DNA from: an uncultured Saprospiraceae bacterium
GTDB lineage: Bacteria > Bacteroidota > Bacteroidia > Chitinophagales > Saprospiraceae
Assembly: GCA_937864255.1 (NCBI GenBank)
Contig: CALMIT010000104.1
Coordinates: 1-10,079, forward strand
Length of the DNA stretch: 10,079 bases
Direction: 5' to 3'
Positions within the stretch are counted from its first letter, which is position 1; each line of letters opens with the position of its first letter. Shown here one piece after another: positions 1 through 6,331 of this stretch. Under the pieces are notes generated by a model. It saw only the letters and a list, made by a program, of their open reading frames with translations, made no database searches and was not told the origin of the DNA. Position numbers and translations under genes: made by a program.

Positions 1-184
1 TTTTGCATGGGCGTCGGCTGTCGCGAACAATAGACTTGTCCCAAGAGGAGAGATTGAGCGCTGTTACAATATGGGCAATGATGCTGCATCATTTTCAAAG
101 AGAATGGAAAGGCTTAAAAGTTGCAAATATGTGTTTCCGGGATTTTGGCTTTTGGGACGAAATGACAGACCAGATATTCGCCCG
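1..184. other. Left-edge stretch without a confident gene
   Basis: No gene can be assigned here with confidence. Two weak candidates run off the left edge. On the plus strand, the frame starting at base 2 is open from the edge to 484, but everything beyond 185 lies antisense to aroA, so the long open frame is at least partly a shadow of aroA. On the minus strand, tandem ATGs at 92-87 open a frame running off the edge that begins with a CPYC pair (residues 6-9, counting the first Met), which could be the first half of a zinc ribbon, but only about 30 codons are visible. No terminator-like hairpin was found between 93 and 184, and no recognisable insertion sequence end. Confidence 0.4.
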
Positions 185-1429
185 TCAGCCGGAATATTTT
201 ATTTCAAAACCCAGTTTTTCCAAATCAGTCCAGAAAAGCGGGTAAGATTTTTTGACTACTTCCGGGTGTTTTATGCGGACCGGATGCAGAACGGACAACT
301 GCGCCAATGCCAGCGCCATCCGGTGGTCGCCGTAAGTTTCAAAAATGAGATCATCCGTCAAAAGCGCTTTCCCGGATTGAAAAAACAAATCCCGGCCGTC
401 TTTTTTTATATGCTTTGCGGCGACGCCGGTTTTGCCCAATTCATTTTCGAGTGCCGCCAGCCGGTCAGTTTCTTTTATTTTTAAAGTTTGGACGCCTGAA
501 AATGTAGCAGGTACGCCCAATCCCGCACAAACAACCGAAAAAGTTTGCACCAGATCGGGGCAGTCCGTGCAGTCAATTTCCAGTTTTTCGGGCAGCATGA
601 TTTTCGTTTTTTTTAACCCGAGACTTTGCCGGTCAAATGTGCTTTCTACGCCAAATTGCCGCATTATTTCAACCAAAACAGCATCGCCCTGAAGGCTGTT
701 TTTCATCAGCCCGTTTAATTGCAAATCGGCTCCGCTGCTCAGCGCCGCCAAACCAAAATAATAAGAAGCTGCCGACCAGTCTGCCTCGATTTTGACAGCA
801 TGCGGTCGGTATTCCTGAGGGGATACAAAAATCGTATTGCCCGTCCAATGTGCCTGGACGCCAAAATGAGACATAATGCCGAGCGTCATTTTAATGTAAG
901 CCTTTGAAACCGCCTCATCGCTGAGGTGCAGCGCCAGTCCCTGCGGCAACAATGGCGCTATCATCAGCAAAGCCGACACAAACTGGCTGCTGAGACCGGC
1001 TTCAATGCTGATTTCCCGCTTTCCTGAGGCAGAAAAATCCGGATCGCCAATTTTCAAAGGCGGAAAACCTTCGCGTTCTGTGTATTCTATCGAAGCGCCG
1101 AGTTGATTTAGAGTGTTGACCAGAGGATGTATGGGCCGCTCTTTCATTCTGTCAGAACCTGTGAGAATCTGGACGCCCGGCCGCATAGCCAGCAATGCCG
1201 TAAAAAACCGGAAAGTAGTGCCGCCTTCACCGGCGTCGAATACCTTGCTGTTATTTTTTAGTAAAGCCCGGAAAGTGGCGGTATCGGTCGAAGAGGAAAG
1301 GTGGGTAATCGGGAAGGAAGTTTTGCAAAGCGCTTGAATAGCCAGGACTCTGTTGCTGATTCTTTTAGAGCCGTCCAGGGTGACAACTCCCTGAATCCGG
1401 CTTTCTTTTTTTTTGATTTCAACGACCAT
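185..1429 (-). CDS. aroA: 3-phosphoshikimate 1-carboxyvinyltransferase (EPSP synthase)
   Basis: This enzyme transfers the enolpyruvyl group of phosphoenolpyruvate to shikimate 3-phosphate, the sixth step of the cytosolic shikimate pathway to chorismate. The 414-residue product is close to the family size (E. coli 427). Visible motifs are GSKRISNR at 20-27 (canonical GSKSxSNR, substrate-binding Lys and Arg), the PEP loop GGTTFRFF at 69-76, the shikimate-phosphate SSQ at 147-149, the catalytic Asp in EADW at 215-218, KETDR at 319-323, and GDHRMA at 367-372. The frame is open further upstream, but the ATG at 1429 is preferred: it begins just before the typical first strand and avoids overlapping the gene ahead. 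The PEP loop differs from E. coli NAGTAMRPL; a Phe at the Pro position is, as far as I recall, common in Bacteroidota. It lies 10 bp after a small gene, so co-transcription and coupled translation are likely (inference). Confidence 0.96.
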   Translation of the reverse strand: MVVEIKKKESRIQGVVTLDGSKRISNRVLAIQALCKTSFPITHLSSSTDTATFRALLKNNSKVFDAGEGGTTFRFFTALLAMRPGVQILTGSDRMKERPIHPLVNTLNQLGASIEYTEREGFPPLKIGDPDFSASGKREISIEAGLSSQFVSALLMIAPLLPQGLALHLSDEAVSKAYIKMTLGIMSHFGVQAHWTGNTIFVSPQEYRPHAVKIEADWSAASYYFGLAALSSGADLQLNGLMKNSLQGDAVLVEIMRQFGVESTFDRQSLGLKKTKIMLPEKLEIDCTDCPDLVQTFSVVCAGLGVPATFSGVQTLKIKETDRLAALENELGKTGVAAKHIKKDGRDLFFQSGKALLTDDLIFETYGDHRMALALAQLSVLHPVRIKHPEVVKKSYPLFWTDLEKLGFEIKYSG

Positions 1430-1439
1430 TCCGAATGGT
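1425..1439. repeat. Palindrome spanning the aroA start codon
   Basis: On the minus strand the sequence ACCATTCGGAATGGT is a 7-bp inverted repeat around a single central base. It fills the gap between the stop codon of the small upstream gene (1442-1440) and aroA, and it contains the aroA ATG (1429-1427). As RNA it could form a 6-bp stem with a CGG loop that hides the start codon until ribosomes finishing the upstream gene open it. That translational-coupling role is inference; a short chance palindrome is also possible. Confidence 0.4.
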
Positions 1440-1667
1440 TTAATCAACCAGATCGCGATAATGTTCGGGCGCCGCCACATCGTAGCCGGCTTCGGAAATG
1501 GTTGTTTTTTGATGCGTGGAATCAGACATTGCAAATGAGCCGGCAAATTCTGCCCTGCTATCTTTCAAAACGGTAAAAGTTTCTATCAAGCCTATTTTAT
1601 GCCAGGCGCGCAGCAGTTGTGCCACAGATTCCTGGTGTTCGCTATTTACATTGACTACAAATTCCAT
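1440..1667 (-). CDS. Small uncharacterised protein encoded ahead of aroA
   Basis: I do not recognise this 75-residue protein. It begins MEFVVNVNSEHQ, has a likely amphipathic helix (about residues 10-30, with the segment SVAQLLRAWHKIGLIETF), and ends in a polar tail finishing in HYRDLVD. It has no signal peptide, no membrane segment and no cysteine pairs, so it is probably a soluble cytoplasmic protein. The same frame has an upstream ATG at 1736, giving 98 residues, but the extra 23 residues (rich in Lys, Phe, Tyr and Leu) look like translated AT-rich leader, so 1667 is preferred. Its stop codon sits 10 bp before the aroA ATG on the same strand, which suggests an operon. The length and shape resemble small antitoxin-like proteins, but no toxin partner is adjacent and I do not assign that role. 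Confidence 0.6.
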   Translation of the reverse strand: MEFVVNVNSEHQESVAQLLRAWHKIGLIETFTVLKDSRAEFAGSFAMSDSTHQKTTISEAGYDVAAPEHYRDLVD

Positions 1668-1898
1668 TTTTAAAAACGATTTAAGCGTAAAACGAAGGTA
1701 AAAGTATTTTAAGTAAAAATGAATCTTATGTTTCATTTTGGCGAAGCCGAATTTTTTAAAGTCAAAAATGACGTACAGATCACTTTTTTGGGAAAAAAAC
1801 TATCTGGAGAAGCATCGTGAATGCCGGTTTTTATATCTTTCCAAATCATCTTTGAATGATTTATTTTTTATGAAAATCCATTTAAAATTTTTCAAGTT

Positions 1899-3818
1899 AT
1901 GTTTCAAAAATTTACACCCGCTTTAGTGATAGCGCTGCTCGCATTTTCGCTATCGTCATTTTCACAATCCACTCCTTTAAAATTAAGTCCGTCTCTTAAA
2001 AGAGCCTTCAAACAGTCGAAGTTCAGAACCGAACGCACGCTGTCGGAAGCTCAATTGCAAAATGCCGCTCCGAGCTCCGGCACTTTGCGGCCGAGGGTGG
2101 ACAGAGAACAAATCATCGGTATGACCCGCTATGATTTGCAAACCAACTCTTCCTGCGGTAACCGCCTGGCGCTTAATGCAAACGGAACCCTTTCCGCTAC
2201 CTGGACGATGGGCTTCAGCGACATTGACGATTACACGGACAGAGGAACCGGTTACAATTATTTTGACGGCACGGCATGGCAACCGATGCCAACCGCCCGT
2301 ATCGAAGACAATATCAGAACGGGCTGGCCTGAAGTCGGACTGACTGCATCCGGCAAGCAGGTAATTTTGAACCACCTCTTCCTGGCGCCTGTAAAACTTC
2401 ACTTCGTTGTTCGCGACATCGGTACAAGTGGTGCATGGACAGAGTCCAACGTACCCCACGCCCCTGCCCCCGGCGTAGTGTGGCCACGAATGGCAATTGG
2501 CGGCGACAACGGCAATACTATTCATGCTGTTGCCATCACGCTTCCTACTGGCAATGACGGCGCAGAATACAAAGGTATGGACGGACACCTGCTGTATTTT
2601 CGCTCCAGAGATGGCGGCGGCAGGTGGGACAAAACCGAAGTCATTTTGCCCGGAGTTGACAGTTCTTATTACAATTTCATCAGGGGAGACTCTTACGGCA
2701 TAGACGTGAGGGGGAATACGGTAGCCGTGGTGCTTTTCTCCAGTTGGGGCGATATGAAACTTATAAAATCAACCGACAACGGCGAAACCTGGACAGTAAG
2801 TATTATCAATGATTTTCCACTGGAAAACTATGAAGTTAATGCCGGTTATTCGGAAGATGATATTCCTGTAGATCCGGATGCTCCTACCACACTGGCGATA
2901 CGCACGACCGATGAGGCAGGCTCTGTGATCATAGATGAAAACGGCATGGTGCATATTGCATTCAGCACTACTTATGTGGAAGACAGCGATCTCGGCGACG
3001 AAGGCTGGACTTACTATCCGGGACAATACGGACTTTACTATTGGAATGAGTCGTATGGTACGGGCGGAGCAAAACTGGTAGCCGGACTGCCGGACTCAAA
3101 CGGAAATGGAGAACTTGATGTGACGGGCTGGGGAGATTATTCTCAGTCTATTCTTTCATTCCCAAGTATCGCGGCGGATGGTGACGGCCAAATTTTCATC
3201 TCCTACTCAGGTCTTGTGGAAGCATTTGAGAATACCAACGCCAATCCTGAAGCCCAGACTTACAGGCACATCCTGATCATAGGTTCGAAAGACGGCGGCG
3301 AAACCTGGACAGAACCTTACGACATCATCAATGCAGAAATTTCAGACCCCGATTTTTATGCTTTTTTCGAAGGCGTCTTCCCGTCTATGGCTAAAAGGGT
3401 GGATGACAAAATTCACCTGATTTATCAGCAGGACACAGAGCCGGGACTGGCTACGCGAGGCGACGACGCAGATCCGGTTCAAAACAACAATATCGTTTAT
3501 GTAAGCCTTTCCACAGAAGAGTTTTTTACGCTTAGCTCCGGCAGAGAAATCAAAGAGCAGATAGCTGATTTGGCGGTATCGCCGAATCCTGCACGCGGGC
3601 AGTTCGATCTTGCTTTTTCCATAAAAGAAGCGGGACAGGTCAGCGTAGAATTGTTGAATGGTTTTGGCGGGAAAATTAGCGAGCCGCTAAACGCCGCATT
3701 TTATGCGCCGGGCAGCTACCGCGAAACTTTCCAGGTTCAAAATCTGCCCAAAGGATTTTATTTTCTGAAAATGAAAATGAACGACCAGGTGGTCGTCAGA
3801 AAAATTTGCCTGCAATAA
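1899..3818 (+). CDS. Secreted Asp-box beta-propeller (sialidase-like) protein with T9SS sorting domain
   Basis: The 639-residue product is a predicted exported protein. Residues 1-23 form a signal peptide (MFQKF, then a hydrophobic ALVIALLAF core, ending near FSQS). Three Asp-box motifs of the form SxDxGxxW are visible at 236-243 (SRDGGGRW), 291-298 (STDNGETW) and 463-470 (SKDGGETW), each a turn of a BNR/sialidase-type beta-propeller covering roughly residues 70-545. Residues about 557-639 form a type A C-terminal sorting domain, with SPNP at 561-564 and LPKGFYFLK at 616-624; such domains send proteins through the outer membrane by the type IX system, with the tail removed and the protein often surface-attached. 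I see no RIP motif of true sialidases, so the substrate is unknown; it may be a hydrolase or a binding protein. Acidic stretches such as 318-327 suggest calcium binding or an extracellular setting. The start is the first ATG in frame. The gene is monocistronic, ending at its own terminator. Confidence 0.9.
   Translation: MFQKFTPALVIALLAFSLSSFSQSTPLKLSPSLKRAFKQSKFRTERTLSEAQLQNAAPSSGTLRPRVDREQIIGMTRYDLQTNSSCGNRLALNANGTLSATWTMGFSDIDDYTDRGTGYNYFDGTAWQPMPTARIEDNIRTGWPEVGLTASGKQVILNHLFLAPVKLHFVVRDIGTSGAWTESNVPHAPAPGVVWPRMAIGGDNGNTIHAVAITLPTGNDGAEYKGMDGHLLYFRSRDGGGRWDKTEVILPGVDSSYYNFIRGDSYGIDVRGNTVAVVLFSSWGDMKLIKSTDNGETWTVSIINDFPLENYEVNAGYSEDDIPVDPDAPTTLAIRTTDEAGSVIIDENGMVHIAFSTTYVEDSDLGDEGWTYYPGQYGLYYWNESYGTGGAKLVAGLPDSNGNGELDVTGWGDYSQSILSFPSIAADGDGQIFISYSGLVEAFENTNANPEAQTYRHILIIGSKDGGETWTEPYDIINAEISDPDFYAFFEGVFPSMAKRVDDKIHLIYQQDTEPGLATRGDDADPVQNNNIVYVSLSTEEFFTLSSGREIKEQIADLAVSPNPARGQFDLAFSIKEAGQVSVELLNGFGGKISEPLNAAFYAPGSYRETFQVQNLPKGFYFLKMKMNDQVVVRKICLQ
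2780..3312 (+). repeat. 17-bp direct repeat encoding Asp-box cores
   Basis: CGGCGAAACCTGGACAG occurs at 2780-2796 and again at 3296-3312, both inside the propeller gene and in the same reading frame. Each copy encodes the GETWT end of an Asp box. The identity at nucleotide level fits blade duplication within the gene, or codon-level constraint on a shared motif. Confidence 0.7.
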
Positions 3819-3842
3819 TTTTATTGACATAGTGAGTGAACG

Positions 3843-3873
3843 ACGCTCCCGGAGAAGTCCGGGAGCGTTTTTT
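3843..3873 (+). terminator. Rho-independent terminator of the propeller gene
   Basis: A perfect 11-bp stem, ACGCTCCCGGA (3843-3853) pairing with TCCGGGAGCGT (3858-3868) around a GAAG loop, is followed by a run of six T (3868-3873). It lies 24 bp after the propeller stop codon. The opposite strand has no T run after the stem, so it should act on plus-strand transcripts only. The T run touches the stop codon of the convergent NRDE gene (3874-3872). Confidence 0.9.
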
Positions 3874-4603
3874 ATTTTCCTGGTTGCAGGGTGATACTTT
3901 TTGAAATGGCGGCTTCCGGCTGCGCTCCCAACAGGTCGAAATAATCCATGGATAGTTGCTGCGCACTTTTTTCAATACAGGTGATGCTGACCGTGCGGAC
4001 AAGATTCTGGCGGTTCATGACAAAATTATACTCCGGGTTGCCGACCGACCCCGTCCGGTGTAATTTTAGAATATTTTCTTTTGAAAAATCCGGTTCACTG
4101 TCAAGCCATTTTTCAAAAATTTGAACCCTTTTCGTCTGATAATCAGGTGGATAAAGCGTGGCGGAAGACCAGATATGCGCCGCCTCCGGCGGAAGATTTT
4201 TGGAATGAAGTTCGTGTTCGTCCCACCGGCATTCGTACAAACGCCCCGCGTCAAAAATTACCATGGTGAAAGGCTCTATGCCTTCGAAGTCAAAATCCCG
4301 GATAAAATCCTGCGTATCGCGATAATCAAAAAAACCGAGCACCATGTGCCCTCTGCTCATTTTGTAAGGCGGGCGGTGTTGGTGTTTTGCAAAAGCGCCG
4401 TTGAGCAGACACACTACTTTTTCTCCGGCAGAAGCGGCTATCCAGGTTCCGCCGGCTTTTGTATCCTGCGGAAAAATTAGACAGGATCCGTTATCCAGCA
4501 TTTTTTTCGAAATGGATTTGGGCGAGCGTGCGGGCGCCTCGTCCCGGTTGGAAGTCAGAATGAAATGATTTTTTTGTACGGGAATGTAAGTTACGGTGCA
4601 CAT
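3872..4603 (-). CDS. NRDE family protein (TANGO2-like)
   Basis: The 243-residue product matches the NRDE/TANGO2 family. It starts MCTVTYIP and carries the defining Asn-Arg-Asp-Glu tetrad at residues 19-22 (LTSNRDE), followed by GGTWIAAS (about 51-58), where the family has a conserved GGTW. Cys2 is conserved and is suggestive of an Ntn-hydrolase-type nucleophile, though activity has not been firmly established for the family; the eukaryotic homologue TANGO2 has been linked to Golgi organisation and heme or lipid handling. No signal peptide or membrane segment is seen, so it is likely cytoplasmic. The frame extends six codons upstream to a TTG at 4621, but the ATG at 4603 puts Cys at position 2 as in the family, so it is chosen. 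It is convergent with the propeller gene and appears to be transcribed alone. Confidence 0.92.
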   Translation of the reverse strand: MCTVTYIPVQKNHFILTSNRDEAPARSPKSISKKMLDNGSCLIFPQDTKAGGTWIAASAGEKVVCLLNGAFAKHQHRPPYKMSRGHMVLGFFDYRDTQDFIRDFDFEGIEPFTMVIFDAGRLYECRWDEHELHSKNLPPEAAHIWSSATLYPPDYQTKRVQIFEKWLDSEPDFSKENILKLHRTGSVGNPEYNFVMNRQNLVRTVSITCIEKSAQQLSMDYFDLLGAQPEAAISKSITLQPGK

Positions 4604-4618
4604 AGTTTTGGTAAAACG

Positions 4619-4626
4619 CAAAATTA
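4619..4626 (-). promoter_or_regulatory. Candidate -7 promoter element of the NRDE gene
   Basis: The minus strand reads TAATTTTG, a perfect match to the Bacteroidota -7 consensus TAnnTTTG, 15 bp upstream of the ATG at 4603. No TTG -33 element lies at the usual spacing of about 19-20 bp. If it is used, the mRNA leader would be only about 10 nt. AT richness makes a chance match possible. Confidence 0.35.
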
Positions 4627-4655
4627 AAAAAGCCTTTCTTTTTAATAAAAAGCCT
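4627..4655. repeat. Short direct repeat upstream of the NRDE gene
   Basis: AAAAAGCCT occurs at 4627-4635 and again at 4647-4655, 20 bp apart (about two helical turns), immediately upstream of the candidate -7 element. A pair of sites at this spacing could be an operator or just AT-rich chance similarity. Confidence 0.3.
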
Positions 4656-4918
4656 GCAAAGCGGCAGAAGTTTAAATTTCAGGATTCAGAAAAATTCATA
4701 ACTGATTTTAGCCGAATGCTTATGTTTATCCAATCAAAATATACTACTTCACATTCGTCTTTTCTGTCACATAATATTCGGCAGAAAATTTTAGAAACCA
4801 AATTATTTTCCTACATTCGTCTCCCCATTTATTCGTGAACATATTCAAAAGCAGACGTTTGACAATTTAACCGATTTCCTAACTATAGCCTTCACCAGGC
4901 AACAAAACGTTCTTGCCA

Positions 4919-5101
4919 ATGAATAAGCAGGATTTAAAAAAACTGGGCGGCGTTATCGCCAAACTCACATCAGCAGCGCGGAGGTCAAAAACCTCCACAA
5001 GTTCGGATAGGAAATACACCGAGAAAAGAAAAGAAGAAAAAATGCCGCACTCGTTTCTGAAATTCGACCACCCTATCGGGGCTCCGGGTCAGTTGGAATG
5101 A
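4919..5101 (+). CDS. Doubtful small ORF, very basic 60-residue product
   Basis: This ORF starts at ATG 4919 and would encode 60 residues beginning MNKQDLKKLGGVIAKL, then a Lys/Arg/Ser/Thr-rich middle (about residues 20-42) and a C-terminus ending PIGAPGQLE. I do not recognise it. In its favour: it is the only reasonable ORF in the gap, it lies on the plus strand, and 52 bp after its stop is a hairpin that could terminate it. Against it: no ribosome binding site, small size and low-complexity composition. A perfect TTGACA lies at 4859-4864 with TATAGC at 4884-4889, but that is the E. coli promoter pattern rather than the Bacteroidota one. Confidence 0.25.
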   Translation: MNKQDLKKLGGVIAKLTSAARRSKTSTSSDRKYTEKRKEEKMPHSFLKFDHPIGAPGQLE

Positions 5102-5152
5102 CCGAAGCATTTGAAAAAAACCAAACCCAGAGAATATAAAAGTGAAAACAAG

Positions 5153-5192
5153 TAGAAAAGGCGTCCGGTACAGCACCGCGACGCCTTTTCTA
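5153..5192. terminator. Terminator of the amidase-MCE operon, probably bidirectional
   Basis: The arms TAGAAAAGGCGTC (5153-5165) and GACGCCTTTTCTA (5180-5192) form a perfect 13-bp stem. It can extend inward by CGGT/ACCG (5166-5169 with 5075+100 to 5178, that is 5175-5178) with one bulged base at 5179. The A-rich outer left arm becomes a T-rich tail on the minus strand, ending the MCE gene transcript 20 bp after its stop codon. On the plus strand the stem is followed by TATTTCTATTTG, so it may also end transcripts arriving from the left. Confidence 0.85.
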
Positions 5193-5212
5193 TTTCTATT
5201 TGCCTGGAAATT

Positions 5213-6247
5213 TTACTCGCCGTTCAGCCCCGGGTCTTGTTGGGGTTTTTGATAAGGAATTTGTTTTTTGGACAAAATCCTGGTGTATCGTTTTGGATTC
5301 AGGCGCACATCCTGGAGCAAAAGTTCCAGGTTGGTCAGCGCAGAATTCAGGTTTTCGTGAAAAGTTTTATCGTTGATCAGGAGTCCGAGCGAGCCTTCGC
5401 CTTTTTTGATTTTTGTAGCGATGGCTGCAATATCCGCCAGGGCCTTGTCGGCGGTGGCGAGCGTATTTTTTAAATTGGCGATAGCAAGGTTGGCTTCGTT
5501 GGAAGTCGTTTTCAAATCCATGTCTTTCAACTGCCCGGTGAAAGTATCCGCGTTTGAAATAATATTTTTTATCTGGTCGCTCTGGTCTTTGATACTTGTG
5601 GAAATGACTTCAAAATTGTCCAGGATTTTAATAATGTCGCCCTTCGAGGCGGCGATCATTTGATCGAGTTGGCCGGTAGTGGAGCGCAGGTTTTGCAAAG
5701 TCAGTTGCAGGTCTTTCAGGCTTTTGCCCACTTCGTTGTCTTTGTCTTTCAGTTGGGAAGAAATCGTATCCAGCATTTTAGTCACGCCCACTCGAAGTAC
5801 GTCCGTATAATCCTCCAGTTTGTCCAGCCCCACCATCGAGTCAAGCAAGCCTTTCGTCACGCCGGTCAGGTAGTCGCCGCTTTTGGCGCAGTCCTCGCCG
5901 CTGCACACGCCTTCAAATTTCAAATTGATTGATTTGCCGCCCATGATGCTGGTGGCAATTATTTCTGCAACGGTATTTTTGGGAATCCTAACGTCTTTGG
6001 TCACCTCGATTTCCACGATGATGCGCGTATAATCATCGGGTTTCAGGTAAATGTTTTTGACCATACCGACGCCCAAACCATTGACCAAAACCGGCGCTGA
6101 ATTTTGCAGTTGATCCACATTGCCGTATTCGATAAAGAAGGTATTATTTTGTCCCAGAAGGTTTTTGCCTTTCAGATAATTATACCCGATTATCGCTATC
6201 GCAATAGCTATGGCAGCAAAAATTCCGATTTTAATTTCTCTTGACAT
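5213..6247 (-). CDS. MCE/MlaD family lipid-transport protein
   Basis: This 344-residue protein belongs to the MlaD/MCE family, the periplasmic lipid-binding part of ABC systems that move phospholipids between inner and outer membranes. An N-terminal membrane anchor covers residues about 6-22 (an alternating Ile/Ala run). The MCE domain follows at about 35-112, including VNGLGVGMVKNIYL (55-68), which matches the conserved VxGxxVGxVxxI-type loop. Residues about 140-280 are heptad-like and charged, predicted helical coiled coil. The tail contains GEGSLGLLINDKTF (284-297) and NPKRY (317-321), the ending usual in Bacteroidota members. Cys115 and Cys120 may form a disulfide. The start is the ATG at 6247. 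It follows the amidase by 84 bp on the same strand, a probable operon. No MlaE permease or MlaF ATPase gene is nearby, so its ABC partners would have to be elsewhere. Confidence 0.92.
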   Translation of the reverse strand: MSREIKIGIFAAIAIAIAIIGYNYLKGKNLLGQNNTFFIEYGNVDQLQNSAPVLVNGLGVGMVKNIYLKPDDYTRIIVEIEVTKDVRIPKNTVAEIIATSIMGGKSINLKFEGVCSGEDCAKSGDYLTGVTKGLLDSMVGLDKLEDYTDVLRVGVTKMLDTISSQLKDKDNEVGKSLKDLQLTLQNLRSTTGQLDQMIAASKGDIIKILDNFEVISTSIKDQSDQIKNIISNADTFTGQLKDMDLKTTSNEANLAIANLKNTLATADKALADIAAIATKIKKGEGSLGLLINDKTFHENLNSALTNLELLLQDVRLNPKRYTRILSKKQIPYQKPQQDPGLNGE

Positions 6248-6284
6248 TGAATAATTTGAATGAAGCGATGATTTTTTAAAAAAG

Positions 6285-6292
6285 CAAAACTA
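6285..6292 (-). promoter_or_regulatory. Candidate internal -7 promoter element before the MCE gene
   Basis: The minus strand reads TAGTTTTG, a perfect match to TAnnTTTG, in the gap between the amidase and MCE genes and 37 bp upstream of the MCE ATG. No TTG -33 element is seen at the usual spacing. It could give the MCE gene extra transcription independent of the amidase promoter. Confidence 0.3.
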
Positions 6293-6331
6293 TGATTAGT
6301 TTTTGAAATGGCAGCAGTTCGTTCTCTCTTC

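Larger units (their letters stand above)
4604..5212. other. AT-rich, gene-poor region
   Basis: About 600 bp lie between the NRDE start and the end of the MCE gene. The left part (4604-4900) is AT-rich and has no convincing coding frame. It includes the promoter region of the NRDE gene and a ten-base repeat, ACATTCGTCT, at 4751-4760 and 4813-4822. The right part holds a doubtful 60-codon plus-strand ORF (4919-5101), a short hairpin at 4980-4996 (GGAGGT, loop CAAAA, ACCTCC) and the strong terminator at 5153-5192. A small RNA, a short protein gene or decayed sequence are all possible; nothing here is recognised. Confidence 0.5.

Noticed and set aside
1..92. Possible IS1-type transposase start (CPYC zinc-ribbon beginning) on the minus strand
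   Set aside because: Only about 30 codons are visible, the second cysteine pair is not in the expected CxxC form, and no terminal inverted repeat is seen, so a mobile element cannot be claimed.
1738..1926. A 62-codon plus-strand frame ahead of the propeller gene
   Set aside because: It overlaps the signal-peptide start of the propeller gene in another frame, is AT-rich leader sequence, and has no protein-like features.
1983..2588. A 201-codon minus-strand open frame inside the propeller gene
   Set aside because: It lies wholly antisense to the Asp-box/T9SS gene and its composition (Cys-rich, irregular) is typical of a shadow frame.
4596..4838. An 80-codon plus-strand frame starting at the NRDE start
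   Set aside because: It overlaps the NRDE start and promoter region in antisense, with Lys/Phe/Ser-rich composition expected from translating AT-rich intergenic DNA.
4980..4996. Hairpin GGAGGT-CAAAA-ACCTCC as a terminator or attenuator
   Set aside because: The stem is only 6 bp and no T run follows on either strand; it is noted only as part of the gap.
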